The translations under genes and the position numbers were made by a program. Positions 1 through 9,018 of a DNA stretch of 64,000 nt are shown here, piece after piece. The DNA lies in NCBI GenBank assembly GCA_024515975.1, contig JAMSKV010000006.1:1-64000 (forward strand), in the 5' to 3' direction. The DNA is from Endosaccharibacter trunci (GTDB lineage: Bacteria > Pseudomonadota > Alphaproteobacteria > Acetobacterales > Acetobacteraceae). Below the pieces are notes generated by a model, which was not told the DNA's origin, made no database searches, and saw nothing but the letters and a program-made list of their open reading frames with translations. Within the stretch, counting starts at the first letter, position 1, and every line of letters begins with the position of its first letter.

Positions 1-66
1 TTCGGAGGAGGGAAATACCGTTTGCGTCGTTCCCAGAGGACGCGCGCAACAGGAAAGTCTCGCATC

Positions 67-1233
67 ATGAGGATCGTCGCCAACGGCATCACCCTGCACG
101 CCAACGAGACAGGAAGCGGCGGAACGTCGCTCGTCTTCCTGCATTACTGGGGCGGCACAGCCGATACATGGGCCCCGGTGATCGACGCTCTGCCATCGAA
201 GCCGCGCGCGATCGCGCTGGATGCCCGCGGCTGGGGCGGGTCCGACCGCCCGGCGGAGGGCTACAGCATCGCGACCATGGCCGACGATGTGGCGGCGTTC
301 CTCTCAGCGCTCCGTCTCGAGCGCTACGTGCTGGTCGGGCACTCGATGGGTGGCAAGGTCGCGCAGCTGTTCGCGTCGCGTCGTCCGGACGGGCTCGTCG
401 GCCTGGTCCTGGTGGCGCCGTCCCCCGCCTGCGGGAAAGCGCTGGCAGCGCCCGAACGAGAGGCGATGAAGGGCGCCTATGCGACGCCCGAGGCCGCCGC
501 CTGGACGGTCGACAACGTGCTGGCCGAACGCTCCCTGCCGCCAGATCTGCGCGAGCAGGTCATTGCCGGGAGCGTGGCCGGCGCGACGGCGGCCAAGGAA
601 GCCTGGCCCCTGTCGGCCATCTCGGAGGATGTGAGCGCGGACCTCGGGCGGATCGACGTGCCGGTTCTGGTGATCGGCGGCGAGAAGGACAAGGTCGACA
701 GCGTGGAGCTTCTGAAGACTGCGGTGCTGCCCGCCCTGCCAGGCGCCGCCCTGACGGTCATTCCCGGCGTCGGCCATCTTCTGCCCCTGGAAGCCCCTCG
801 CGACGTCGCCGAAGCGATCATCGGCTTTCTGCGCCGGCTTGCGGGCGAAACGGCGTCTGCCATCGCCCGGCCGGAAAGCCTGCCGGCAGTCTTCGATGCC
901 GCCCTGAACCGGGGGGATGTCGACGGGGTCATGGCGCTGTTTCATCCCGAGGCGGTGATGCGCCTGACCGATGGCACGCTCGCCGATAGGGCCTCCGGCT
1001 CCTTGCGTCGCGCGTTCGAGGGCCTGATCGCCTTGCGCGCCATCCTGAAGAACACCGTCCGCCGCGTGCTTGTCAGCGGTGACATCGCCCTCCTGCTGCT
1101 CGATTGGGAGATGCGGATCCCGGGGCCGGATGGGGAGGACGCGGCGGAGCGCGGCGTGGCGACGCAGATCGCCGAACGCCGGCCGGATGGCGGCTGGACA
1201 TTGCGGATCTCCAACCCGCTCGGCATCGCCTAA
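67..1233 (+). CDS. Alpha/beta hydrolase fused to a SnoaL-like domain
   Basis: The protein has 388 residues. The N-terminal ~255 residues read as an alpha/beta hydrolase: an oxyanion-type HYWGG segment, the nucleophile elbow GHSMGGK, and a late GVGHLLPLE carrying the catalytic His. The last ~110 residues (FDAALNRGDVDGVMALFHP onward) look like a SnoaL/NTF2-type small-molecule domain. ATG at 67 is preferred because MRIVANGITLH is a typical family N terminus, with AGGAAA at 51-56. A TTG at 22 behind GGAGGAGGG would add an Arg-rich 15-residue leader and cannot be excluded. The substrate is unknown. Hydrolases of this kind are often (halo)peroxidases or esterases; that is family knowledge, not shown here. 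It is followed by an AraC-type regulator on the same strand. Confidence 0.85.
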   Translation: MRIVANGITLHANETGSGGTSLVFLHYWGGTADTWAPVIDALPSKPRAIALDARGWGGSDRPAEGYSIATMADDVAAFLSALRLERYVLVGHSMGGKVAQLFASRRPDGLVGLVLVAPSPACGKALAAPEREAMKGAYATPEAAAWTVDNVLAERSLPPDLREQVIAGSVAGATAAKEAWPLSAISEDVSADLGRIDVPVLVIGGEKDKVDSVELLKTAVLPALPGAALTVIPGVGHLLPLEAPRDVAEAIIGFLRRLAGETASAIARPESLPAVFDAALNRGDVDGVMALFHPEAVMRLTDGTLADRASGSLRRAFEGLIALRAILKNTVRRVLVSGDIALLLLDWEMRIPGPDGEDAAERGVATQIAERRPDGGWTLRISNPLGIA

Positions 1234-1347
1234 GGGAAATGCCATCCGTCGCTTCCCGCCACTTCCACCCGATAATCTTGAGGACGTGCCCTGCGATCGC
1301 AGCCATCATACTGTTAGCTATCTATCAAAGGCCGAAAGGACACGTGC

Positions 1348-2403
1348 GTGATCAGGAATAGCGCGCTTGCGCCACAAACGACGCTTGTTGTTGGTATCCT
1401 GGCCCCGCATGGGGCACAGGCCCTCGACATCGTTGGTCCGATGGATGCTTTCATCCAGGCAAATGGGCAGGAGGCGGACGGGCACCCGGCTGGCCAACCG
1501 CGCTATCGCGTGGAGATCATTGGGCGAACCAGAGCGCCCATCATCGCGGCCTCCGGATTACGTCTTTTGCCCGACCGCACGATCGACGACCCGAACCCAC
1601 ACTTCGATACGCTCCTCGTTGCGGGGAGCCCCGATGTTTCGCCGCAGAACAGAGACAACGACGTCATCCGCTGGCTTTCAGCGCAAGGACGGTCTGTGCG
1701 TCGCTTGGGGGCGGTCTGCAACGGTTGCTTTGTGGTTGCAGCTTCGGGGCTTCTGACGGGACGTCGTGCGACCACTCACTGGCGGACTGCGTCGCGCTTG
1801 GCTGAAGAGTTTCCAGACATACGCGTTGAGCCTGACAGGCTCTTCATCCGCGATGGTATGTTCTATACTTCCGCCGGAGTGACTGCAGGCATTGATCTCT
1901 CGCTCAGCCTCATCGAGCAGGATTACGGGCACGAGGTTTCGCTCGCCGTGGCGCGTGAACTTGTTGTGTTCCTGCGTCGCCCCGGCGGACAGTCCCAGTT
2001 TAGTACCCATCTTCAAGCTCAGTCCGTCGGAAATTCACGCATCCAGCCGGTCTTGCGCTGGATCATAGAACATCTTGGCGAAGATCTCTCGGTCGACGAC
2101 CTGGCGGCTCAGGCAGCGATGAGCAGGCGAAGCTTCACCCGAGCCTGCCGCTCCGAACTCAACATGAGCGTCTCGCGGTTCCTTGAGAAGGTGCGTGTCG
2201 AACGCGCCCGGATCATGCTCGAAACCAGTCCGGAGAACCTGCAACGCGTGGCGCATCGTTGCGGCTTCGGGAGCCTGGACGTCATGCGGCGAGCCTTTCT
2301 GCGTCAGGTTGGAGTGACGCCTATGGCTTATCGGGCGCGTTTCGCGAATACCGTGGACGGCGGAGGCAAGGACGACGGTGACCTCCCTTTTTCGGAGTTA
2401 TAA
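1348..2403 (+). CDS. GlxA-type AraC-family transcriptional regulator with DJ-1/PfpI domain
   Basis: This 351-residue protein has a DJ-1/PfpI (class I glutamine amidotransferase-like) N-terminal domain, roughly residues 14-190, with the elbow VCNGCFVVAASGLL. An AraC HTH domain follows at about 235-335 (DDLAAQAAMSRRSFTRACR and VAHRCGFGSLDVMRRAF). It starts at GTG 1348, with AAAGGA at 1335-1340 as ribosome binding site. The family usually responds to small nitrogenous or aldehyde-type ligands; the ligand here is unknown. It probably controls a neighbour such as the hydrolase upstream or the catalase downstream. Confidence 0.9.
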   Translation: MIRNSALAPQTTLVVGILAPHGAQALDIVGPMDAFIQANGQEADGHPAGQPRYRVEIIGRTRAPIIAASGLRLLPDRTIDDPNPHFDTLLVAGSPDVSPQNRDNDVIRWLSAQGRSVRRLGAVCNGCFVVAASGLLTGRRATTHWRTASRLAEEFPDIRVEPDRLFIRDGMFYTSAGVTAGIDLSLSLIEQDYGHEVSLAVARELVVFLRRPGGQSQFSTHLQAQSVGNSRIQPVLRWIIEHLGEDLSVDDLAAQAAMSRRSFTRACRSELNMSVSRFLEKVRVERARIMLETSPENLQRVAHRCGFGSLDVMRRAFLRQVGVTPMAYRARFANTVDGGGKDDGDLPFSEL

Positions 2404-2670
2404 TGTTCTCGTCCTGGTCGCTCCGAGGAAGTCAGGGGCGCCTCCGCCTCCAGCCTGCCATTGTGGCCCGTGCGAACGTCGATTTGGCCCGGAAAGTCGC
2501 CGCGCCAGAGTTGACCCCGCGCGCACGCCCGTCTTCCCTTGTAGTAAGAAACGCGACGTTCGGGATCGGAAGCGGAAGCATTTCTCGCCCTGGCCTTTTG
2601 CCCGTCGGCTGTCCTGCCGACGCTCGCTTGCCGTGCATCACCAGATAGTTCATTTGCTGATGGAGGCAGG
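2404..2670. other. Intergenic region, no gene recognised
   Basis: These 267 bases between the two AraC-type regulators contain short open frames with no family resemblance and no start site backed by a ribosome binding site. No tRNA fold, terminator or repeat was recognised. The promoter of the second regulator presumably lies here. Confidence 0.5.
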
Positions 2671-3582
2671 GTGGTTCTCGACGATCGTGCAATTTGGCTT
2701 GAGAAACGTTTCCACGCTGATGATGTGCAACTGCTAACAGGCATCACGGCGTCCTCACGTGCTCCGCTGTATGTGGCTCGGATCGCGAGCGTAAGAGCCA
2801 TGCCGGAACCAACCCTGGCCGTTCCCACAGAGCCGGCCTATTCGATTCATGTTCACCACCGCCTCTGTAGAAGTAGCGACTTCTGGCAAGGTGGACGTCC
2901 TGCTCGCCGTGTGGTTCTTCGTCAAAGCTCCATCATCATGTTTGATCTGGCGCAAACACCATTCGGTCACGCACACGACTCGTTTGATTTTACGCGTTTT
3001 CACGTCTCGCGACAGACGCTAACGGCACTTGCCTACGAGCAAAGTATTCCGTTCTGCGGCGACCTGGTCGCGCCCGACCCTGGCCATCCTGACCCAGTTA
3101 TCGAGTATCTCGCCGGAGCATTGGCGAGCCGGGCCAATCTGCTGGAGAGGGAAACGGACACCTTGTTCTCGGATTGGATCGCACTGGCGTTCCATACACA
3201 TATTCTGACTACCTACTGCGACAGCAAGAGCCGGATCGGCCGCAAGAGCAATTCCTTGCCTCCCAGAAGATTGGAGCAGATCTGCAAATGGATAGACGAA
3301 CGGCTAGGCGATTCCCTCTCCCTCGCGGCGATCGCTGGAGAGGCGGGAATGAGCAGCACCAGCTTCGCGCGTGCCTTTCGCAACGCGACGGGCGAAACGC
3401 CGCACCAGTGGCTGATGAAGGCCAGGATCCGTCGTGCGCAGGACCTTCTTCTGGCTACCGAGTTGTCAATCCTCGCCATTTCGCTGGCGTGCGGGTTCGT
3501 CGACCAGAGCCATTTGACGCGAGCCTTCGCGCGAGTCGTGGGCATCACGCCAGGGCAGTGGCGCCGGATCCGCCGGGAGTAG
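2671..3582 (+). CDS. AraC-family transcriptional regulator
   Basis: The 303-residue protein has a diverged N-terminal sensing region (1-190) and a clear C-terminal AraC/XylS double HTH. The first helix-turn-helix is around SLAAIAGEAGMSSTSFARAF; the second is around ISLACGFVDQSHLTRAFARV, ending in GITPGQWRR. It starts at GTG 2671, just after GGAGG at 2662-2666. It lies between the GlxA-type regulator and the catalase, all on the same strand, so control of the catalase is a reasonable but unproven guess. Confidence 0.85.
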   Translation: MVLDDRAIWLEKRFHADDVQLLTGITASSRAPLYVARIASVRAMPEPTLAVPTEPAYSIHVHHRLCRSSDFWQGGRPARRVVLRQSSIIMFDLAQTPFGHAHDSFDFTRFHVSRQTLTALAYEQSIPFCGDLVAPDPGHPDPVIEYLAGALASRANLLERETDTLFSDWIALAFHTHILTTYCDSKSRIGRKSNSLPPRRLEQICKWIDERLGDSLSLAAIAGEAGMSSTSFARAFRNATGETPHQWLMKARIRRAQDLLLATELSILAISLACGFVDQSHLTRAFARVVGITPGQWRRIRRE

Positions 3583-3650
3583 CGCCGGCCTGCGGAGCGC
3601 ACGACTGCCAGCAGGCATTGTTCCGCGATGCGGAAAAAAAATGCAGCTTT

Positions 3651-3678
3651 ATACTAAATACGTCGTTTTCATACTAAA
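3651..3678 (+). promoter_or_regulatory. Direct repeat ATACTAAA upstream of catalase
   Basis: ATACTAAA occurs at 3651-3658 and again at 3671-3678, exactly 20 bp apart (two helical turns), in an AT-rich patch about 110-140 bp before the catalase start. The surrounding DNA is GC-rich, so this patch stands out. It could be a binding site for one of the two AraC-type regulators upstream or part of the catalase promoter. No direct evidence is available. Confidence 0.35.
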
Positions 3679-3788
3679 CCACCGCGCAGTTCGTCCGGCA
3701 CAGTCTCTCGGGCCGACCCCGGTCTCGCATTTGGCCACTCGGCTTCTCGCGATCGGCTGCAGTCTCTGAGATGTAGGGAAACCAAACA

Positions 3789-5252
3789 ATGGCTGAAAGC
3801 AAAGGACGCTTCACGACCGCGGCAGGAGCACCAGTCGCCGATAACACCAACATTCTGACAGCGGGGCCGCGCGGCCCTGCCTTGCTGCAGGACGTGTGGC
3901 TTATCGAAAAGCTCGCCCATTTTGATCGCGAAGTTATCCCAGAACGGCGCATGCATGCCAAAGGCTGGGGAGCATTCGGCACGTTTACGACGACGCACGA
4001 CATTACTCGGTTCACGCGGGCTAGGCTGTTTTCTGAAATCGGCAAAAAGACTGACGTCTTCATGCGATTCTCTTCCGTCGCGGGCGAACGCGGTGCGGCT
4101 GATGCAGAACGCGATATTCGTGGCTTTGCGATCAAGTTTTACACGGAGGAGGGGAACTGGGATCTCGTCGGAAACAATACACCGGTCTTTTTCTTCCGCG
4201 ATCCTCTTCGCTTCCCGGATCTCAACCACGCCATCAAGCGCGATCCACGTACCGGGTTACGTTCGGCAGACAATAACTGGGATTTCTGGAGCCTGTTGCC
4301 CGAAGCGCTCCACCAGGTGACGATTGTCATGTCTGACCGTGGGTTACCGCGAACGTTCCGGCATATGCACGGTTTCGGAAGCCACACGTTCTCGTTAATC
4401 AATGCGGCAAAAGAACGAGTCTGGGTAAAGTTCCACTTCCGCACCAAGCAGGGCATCGAAAACCTCACCGATGCCGAGGCGTCGGCGATCGTCGCCAATG
4501 ATCGAGAAAGCCATGGCCGCGATCTGTTCAATGCCATCGAACGCGGTGATTTTCCGAAATGGAGCCTCTTCATCCAGGTCATGACGGAGGATGAGGCGCG
4601 CCAGCACAAGCACAACCCGTTTGATCTCACAAAGGTCTGGCCCAAGGCTGACTATCCGCTCATCGAGGTCGGCGAGCTTGAGTTGAACCGGAACCAGGAC
4701 AATTTCTTCGCCGAGGTCGAACAATCGGCGTTCACGCCCGCGGCCGTCGTACCCGGTATCGGCTTCTCGCCGGACAAGATGCTGCAGGCCAGGCTTTTCT
4801 CCTATGGCGACGCCGCGCGCTACCGCCTCGGGGTCAATCATCACGATATTCCCGTGAACGCGCCGCGCTGTCCCTACCGAAGCTACCACCGCGACGGTGC
4901 GATGCGGGTGGACGGCAATCTTGGCAGCACCAAGACCTACCATCCCAACAGCGATGGTCTCTGGGCCAACCAGCCGGATTTCGCCGAACCGCCCATGCCG
5001 GTCGACGGCGAAGGCGCCCATTGGGATCACCGGGTCGATGACGACCACTGGGAGCAGCCGGGTAACCTCTTTCGGGCGATGACGCCGGCACAGAAGCAGG
5101 CCCTCTTCGATAACACAGCGCGTGCGATGGGAGACGCTGCCACGCACATCAAGCTGCGTCACGTCGAGAACTGCACACGCGCCGACCCCGCCTACGGCAG
5201 CGGCGTCGCAGCGGCACTCGGCCTGCAGCCGACCGATCAAGCCGCAGAGTAG
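3789..5252 (+). CDS. Heme catalase (monofunctional)
   Basis: At 487 residues this has the size of a small-subunit catalase. It decomposes hydrogen peroxide. The distal catalytic His is H56 in the [14 protein letters not shown] motif. The distal Asn region ([11 protein letters not shown]) and the proximal heme-ligand motif [14 protein letters not shown] (Tyr ligand) are also present. No signal peptide is visible, so it is probably cytoplasmic. The start ATG at 3789 gives the usual family N terminus. The gene lies 3' of two AraC-type regulators and immediately before a broken HD-domain gene, in a region less GC-rich than the core genes. Confidence 0.96.
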   Translation: MAESKGRFTTAAGAPVADNTNILTAGPRGPALLQDVWLIEKLAHFDREVIPERRMHAKGWGAFGTFTTTHDITRFTRARLFSEIGKKTDVFMRFSSVAGERGAADAERDIRGFAIKFYTEEGNWDLVGNNTPVFFFRDPLRFPDLNHAIKRDPRTGLRSADNNWDFWSLLPEALHQVTIVMSDRGLPRTFRHMHGFGSHTFSLINAAKERVWVKFHFRTKQGIENLTDAEASAIVANDRESHGRDLFNAIERGDFPKWSLFIQVMTEDEARQHKHNPFDLTKVWPKADYPLIEVGELELNRNQDNFFAEVEQSAFTPAAVVPGIGFSPDKMLQARLFSYGDAARYRLGVNHHDIPVNAPRCPYRSYHRDGAMRVDGNLGSTKTYHPNSDGLWANQPDFAEPPMPVDGEGAHWDHRVDDDHWEQPGNLFRAMTPAQKQALFDNTARAMGDAATHIKLRHVENCTRADPAYGSGVAAALGLQPTDQAAE

Positions 5253-5286
5253 TTCGGGCACGACAGTCCCTGACAGGAGTACCGAC

Positions 5287-5770
5287 GTGACCGACACCCC
5301 TTCCCTGGCCACGAGCATTTTCGGTATCTCGATCCCGGACAGCCGGCTGGCGCATGCGATCACGGAGTTCGTCCGGGGCACGGAAAACGATCTCCTCTTC
5401 AACCACTCCAGCCGGGTGTTCTTCTTCGGCGCCATTGCCGGCCAGCAGCGCGGCCTGACGTTCGACCACGAACTGCTCTATGCCGCTGCGATGTTCCACG
5501 ATATCGGTTTGGTACTAGGCGTACAGCAGCAGCAAGGATCTTCGTTTCGAGGGTGACGGCGCTAATGCTGCGCGCGAATTCCTCAAAAGCTATGATGTTG
5601 ATGCGGCCGCCATCGAACGGGTATGGACCGGTATCGCCTTGCATACGACCCCTGGAATCCCGGAGTTCATGCATCCGGTTATCGCGCTGACGACCGCAGG
5701 CGTTGAGATGGACGTTCTCGGTCTAACATACGACCAGTATCCGGACGTCGTGCGTGACGCGGTGGTCGCG
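5287..5770 (+). pseudogene. Frameshifted HD-domain protein gene
   Basis: GTG at 5287 sits behind AGGAG (5275-5279). The frame reads through a clear HD-domain start (LLFNHSSRVFFFGAI, then AAMFHDIGL) and then hits a stop at 5554. The expected continuation (AYSSSKDLRFEGDGANAAREF, HTTPGIPEFMHPV, TAGVEMDVLGLTYDQYPD) is present in the next frame. Deleting one G near 5519-5520 (CTAGGCGTAC to CTAGCGTAC) restores one continuous frame. After about residue 160 (near 5770) the family-like sequence stops abruptly. It is therefore a single-base insertion plus a truncated 3' end, unless the insertion is a sequencing error. HD proteins of this type are metal-dependent phosphohydrolase-like; the substrate is unknown. 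Confidence 0.8.
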
Positions 5771-5771
5771 G

Positions 5772-5924
5772 TATCTCACACCGCTGCGCCTGAAAGGGCT
5801 GATCGCACGCAGCGATCATCTGCTGACCCAGCGCAAGCACAACGCCGTGCATGCTATGGGTTGTGGCGTACCCTTCACCGGCATCCATCCGGCCGCGGAC
5901 GACAACCTGGCCCGCATTCTTTAA
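5772..5924 (+). pseudogene. C-terminal coding remnant of an unidentified gene
   Basis: In a third frame, directly after the HD homology ends, an open stretch reads YLTPLRLKGLIARSDHLLT, then QRKHNAVHAMGCGVPFTG and IHPAADDNLARIL, ending at TAA 5922-5924. It looks like the C terminus of a real helical protein, but has no start of its own. The simplest reading is that a deletion fused the HD gene to the tail of another gene. I do not recognise the family. Confidence 0.4.
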
Positions 5925-6260
5925 TCGCTCCGCGACCGTGTGGCGCCGGGCTCGTCTCTCCTGTCGCTGAATTAGCTGATTCAGCGGACTGTTTCTGCAC
6001 CCCGTCGCAGTCAGGCATCCGGTGTTTCGGGTGCAGCGTATGGGAGGGGCCGAACATGGACCCATCCCTCCGCGACGTGCTGGGCATCGCTGAGATAGCG
6101 GGAGTCGTCGCTCCATCCGCCGGGCAGGCGCACGAACACCTGGGACGCTCCGGAGCGGACGAACACGTGACGCGATGACAGGAGGTAGTTCATTCGAGCT
6201 GCATAGCAGGTTGCGGCAGAACGGCGTGTCTCGCATCGTTTGCGGTCGCTGCCGGCACTG
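5925..6260. other. Gene-poor interval with one weak minus-strand ORF
   Basis: This 336-base interval follows the broken genes. The only candidate is a 60-residue minus-strand frame (6011-6193, listed separately). No RNA gene, terminator or insertion-sequence end was recognised. Confidence 0.4.
6011..6193 (-). CDS. Possible small protein of unknown function
   Basis: ATG at 6193 opens a 60-residue frame (MNYLLSSRHVFVRSGASQVF, then VRLPGGWSDDSRYLSDAQHV) with natural-looking composition and low Arg/Pro content compared with shadow frames. It lies 67 bp downstream of the secreted-protein gene on the same strand. There is no good Shine-Dalgarno sequence before the ATG. It could be a real small gene or the tail of a decayed one. 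Confidence 0.3.
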   Translation of the reverse strand: MNYLLSSRHVFVRSGASQVFVRLPGGWSDDSRYLSDAQHVAEGWVHVRPLPYAAPETPDA

Positions 6261-6941
6261 CTAGCGCGCGACGGTGCCTGCTGGCAGGCGCATCGTCGGC
6301 GGCACCGGCATCGCCGCCTCGCCCGCAGCGATGCGCAGGCTGTCGAGTGCGTCGTCCAGCAGACGGGCGGCGCGGTCGTGCGGGATCGCGTTCGGCGCCG
6401 GACTCTCCACGCCCGGCGCGACGCCGTAATGCAGGCGTGCCACCGCGTAACAGCGGCCGCCCACCACGGCGCGCAGTTCGGTGGCGTCGATCGTCTGACT
6501 CATGCCGGCGCCGTTGTTGCCCCGCACGAGATAGCGGACGCCGTTGATGGTGCGCGACGGCTCCGGCTTGCCGGTGAAGGACGCGCCCAGGCAGTCCCGC
6601 ACCACGCGCGCATCGTCGCTGACGCCGACCTGCAGCAGTTCGGTGCCGGCGCCCCCGGTCGGCTTGTCCGGACGGGTGGGCAGGGTGAGGCGCACGACGA
6701 TGCGGCCGGCCCCGGGTGGCTGGCCGTTCCAGGACAGGCGCCAGCCTTCGCTCATCAACGCGCCGATTGGCGCGTCGAAGGTGGTGGACAGCGCCTGCAG
6801 CGGGCGTAGCAGCGAAACATGGCCATCCGGTGAGCGCCACGGCTGCAATGGTGCCGCGAAGCGCGGCGCAGGCTGCGCCGCGGCCGCGAGTGGCAGCGCC
6901 GTAACGAGGAGGCCGACCAGGAAGGGACGCTGGACCAGCAT
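6261..6941 (-). CDS. Secreted protein of unknown function
   Basis: The protein has 226 residues. ATG at 6941 gives MLVQRPFLVGLLVTALPLAA followed by AAQPAP, a good Sec signal peptide with likely cleavage after AAA; the longer upstream extension is Arg-rich and non-coding in character. The mature part has two Cys (DCLGASF and GGRCYAVARL) that could form a periplasmic disulfide. No catalytic motif was recognised. It appears to be a periplasmic or exported hypothetical protein. Confidence 0.7.
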   Translation of the reverse strand: MLVQRPFLVGLLVTALPLAAAAQPAPRFAAPLQPWRSPDGHVSLLRPLQALSTTFDAPIGALMSEGWRLSWNGQPPGAGRIVVRLTLPTRPDKPTGGAGTELLQVGVSDDARVVRDCLGASFTGKPEPSRTINGVRYLVRGNNGAGMSQTIDATELRAVVGGRCYAVARLHYGVAPGVESPAPNAIPHDRAARLLDDALDSLRIAAGEAAMPVPPTMRLPAGTVAR

Positions 6942-7420
6942 CTGCACAGCATGGGCGTTCCCAGGGGAACAGGAAAGCGTTGCCCGGCGTGACGCAGTCG
7001 GCCTTAGCTTCTCCGGATCACGCCGTTTGCACCGCAGCTGATCCGTTCGTGGCCTCCTGTCGTCGCCGCCGTATCCGGCCTCGGTGCACCTCGTCACTCT
7101 GATCGGGCGCGGTTCTGGAGAGGGGAGGCAACGTCGAGCCGTGGAATCTCGCGGCCAATCCGGACTTCTATCCAGTCATGATCGCTATCCTCGCCCGTGC
7201 CGACGACCTTTGGAACGTGGGATCGACGCCCAGGCCGGGGAATGCTTCCGCTTTGGCCGCAGGCTCACTTCCCAAGGCGCCTTCTCCATTCTGAGGATGA
7301 AGACGCGTGGTACCGCCATGGCGGACGAACCTGCCCCGTGATCAAGATAGACGGCGGAGATCGGGACCTTCACAGAAGGCGAACGAAATCATAGCCACTG
7401 CCAGCGGAAACTGACCGTTT
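6942..7420. other. Long intergenic region, possible decayed mobile DNA
   Basis: About 480 bases with no convincing gene. Short frames on both strands lack ribosome binding sites and family resemblance. It ends in phased TTATGNGTCG repeats (listed separately), so this may be the remains of an insertion. That is inference. Confidence 0.4.
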
Positions 7421-7473
7421 TTATGTGTCGTAACCGACAAGGTTATGAGTCGTTCTGACAGACTTATGTGTCG
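7421..7473 (+). repeat. Three phased TTATGNGTCG repeats, possible insertion-sequence end
   Basis: TTATGTGTCG (7421-7430), TTATGAGTCG (7443-7452) and TTATGTGTCG (7464-7473) are spaced 22 and 21 bp apart, each followed by a CGACA/TGACA-type motif. Multiple terminal repeats of this style are typical of IS21-family ends, where transposase binds several sites. No transposase gene remains next to it. A regulator-binding array is the alternative. Confidence 0.4.
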
Positions 7474-7479
7474 CGTGAC

Positions 7480-7508
7480 AAAAAAGCCCCGCCGGAGCGA
7501 GGCTTTTT
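7480..7508 (-). terminator. Intrinsic terminator of rho
   Basis: Read on the minus strand, GCCTCGC and GCGGGGC arms around a short TCCG loop are followed by a run of six T. It begins just downstream of the rho stop codon at 7513. The upstream A-run makes it potentially bidirectional. Confidence 0.85.
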
Positions 7509-7512
7509 GCGA

Positions 7513-8787
7513 TCAGGTATTCATCGCGTCGAAGAAATCCTGATTGGTCTTGCTGTATTTCAGCTTGTCCAACAGGAAGTCCATCGCATCCATCGTACCC
7601 ATCGGGCTCAGGATGCGCCGCAGCACCCACATCTTCGACAGGGCGCTCTTCTCCACCAGCAGCTCTTCCTTGCGTGTGCCGCTCTTGGTGACATCGATCG
7701 CCGGGAAGGTGCGCTTGTCGGAAAGCTTGCGGTCCAGGACCAGCTCCGAGTTGCCGGTGCCCTTGAACTCCTCGAAGATCACCTCGTCCATGCGCGAGCC
7801 GGTGTCGATCAGGGCCGTGGCGATGATGGTCAGCGAGCCGCCTTCCTCGATGTTGCGCGCCGCGCCGAAGAAGCGCTTCGGCCGCTGCAGCGCGTTGGCG
7901 TCCACGCCGCCGGTCAGCACCTTGCCCGACGACGGCACGACGGTGTTGTAGGCGCGCGCCAGACGGGTGATGGAATCCAACAGGATCACCACGTCGCGCT
8001 TGTGCTCGACAAGGCGCTTGGCCTTTTCCAGAACCATCTCCGTCACCTGCACGTGGCGCGTCGCCGGCTCGTCGAAGGTGGACGACACCACTTCGCCGCG
8101 CACAGTGCGGGCCATGTCGGTCACTTCTTCCGGGCGCTCGTCGATCAGCAGCACGATCAGGAACACGTCGGGATGGTTGCGCGCGATGGCCGTGGCGATG
8201 CTCTGCAGCATCACCGTCTTGCCGGTGCGCGGCGGCGCCACGATCAGGGCGCGCTGGCCCATGCCGATCGGCGACACCAGATCGATCACCCGTGGCGTCA
8301 TGTCGCGGCTCTGGCCCTTCGCCAGCACCGGCGGATTCTCATCCTCCATGCGCAGGCGGCGATCGGGATAGAGCGGGGTCAGGTTGTCGAAATTGATGCG
8401 GTGGCGGACGGCCTCGGGCGGCTCGAAATTGATCGAGTTCAGCTTCAACAGCGCGAAATAGCGCTCGCCGTCGCGCGGCGCCCGGATCTGGCCCTCCACC
8501 GTGTCGCCGGTGCGCAGCCCGTAGCGGCGCACCTGGCTCGGCGAGACGTAGATGTCGTCGGGGCCGGGCAGGAAATTGGCTTCAGGCGAACGGAGATAGC
8601 CGAACCCGTCCGACAGGATCTCCAGAGTGCCTTCGCCATGGATCGCCTGGTCGTTCTCGGCCAGGGTTTTCAGGATGGCGAACATCATGTCCTGCTTGCG
8701 CAGCGAGGACGCGTTCTCGATCTGCAGCGACTCCGCGTAGGAGAGCAGGTCCGAGGGTGATTTTGCCTTGAGATCGGCGAGGTGCAT
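7513..8787 (-). CDS. rho: Transcription termination factor Rho
   Basis: Rho is the hexameric RNA-dependent ATPase/helicase that terminates transcription. The protein has 424 residues, close to the family norm. It contains the N-terminal Rho domain (1-45), the RNA-binding cold-shock-like domain with [10 protein letters not shown] (59-68), the Walker A motif APPRTGKT with K190, Walker B in [17 protein letters not shown], and the Q-loop region [10 protein letters not shown]. Start at 8787 ([10 protein letters not shown]) is the usual Rho N terminus; eight extra residues upstream are unlikely. It is transcribed alone with its own intrinsic terminator. Confidence 0.98.
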   Translation of the reverse strand: MHLADLKAKSPSDLLSYAESLQIENASSLRKQDMMFAILKTLAENDQAIHGEGTLEILSDGFGYLRSPEANFLPGPDDIYVSPSQVRRYGLRTGDTVEGQIRAPRDGERYFALLKLNSINFEPPEAVRHRINFDNLTPLYPDRRLRMEDENPPVLAKGQSRDMTPRVIDLVSPIGMGQRALIVAPPRTGKTVMLQSIATAIARNHPDVFLIVLLIDERPEEVTDMARTVRGEVVSSTFDEPATRHVQVTEMVLEKAKRLVEHKRDVVILLDSITRLARAYNTVVPSSGKVLTGGVDANALQRPKRFFGAARNIEEGGSLTIIATALIDTGSRMDEVIFEEFKGTGNSELVLDRKLSDKRTFPAIDVTKSGTRKEELLVEKSALSKMWVLRRILSPMGTMDAMDFLLDKLKYSKTNQDFFDAMNT

Positions 8788-9018
8788 GGGGGACGCCTCG
8801 TGTGCGGTCACGCAGAAGGGGGAGGAACGCAGGACGGTGAAGGTCGCCCGGCGAGAGCCGCCGGAAGGTCGCGACCGGAAAGGACCGATGGCCTTTCAGA
8901 ACCGACATTGTTCCGTGTGGAAGCGTCCCGCAGGCACGGAATGCCACGAGACGAGCGTTGATAGGCGCGAAACCCGCGCATCGTCAAGCAGATCGGCTGG
9001 CGCCGACCGGCGCGGCGT

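Noticed and set aside
8910-8945. TTCCGTG/CACGGAA inverted repeat upstream of rho as an attenuator
   Set aside because: The arms are short and far apart with no T-run; too weak to list as a feature.
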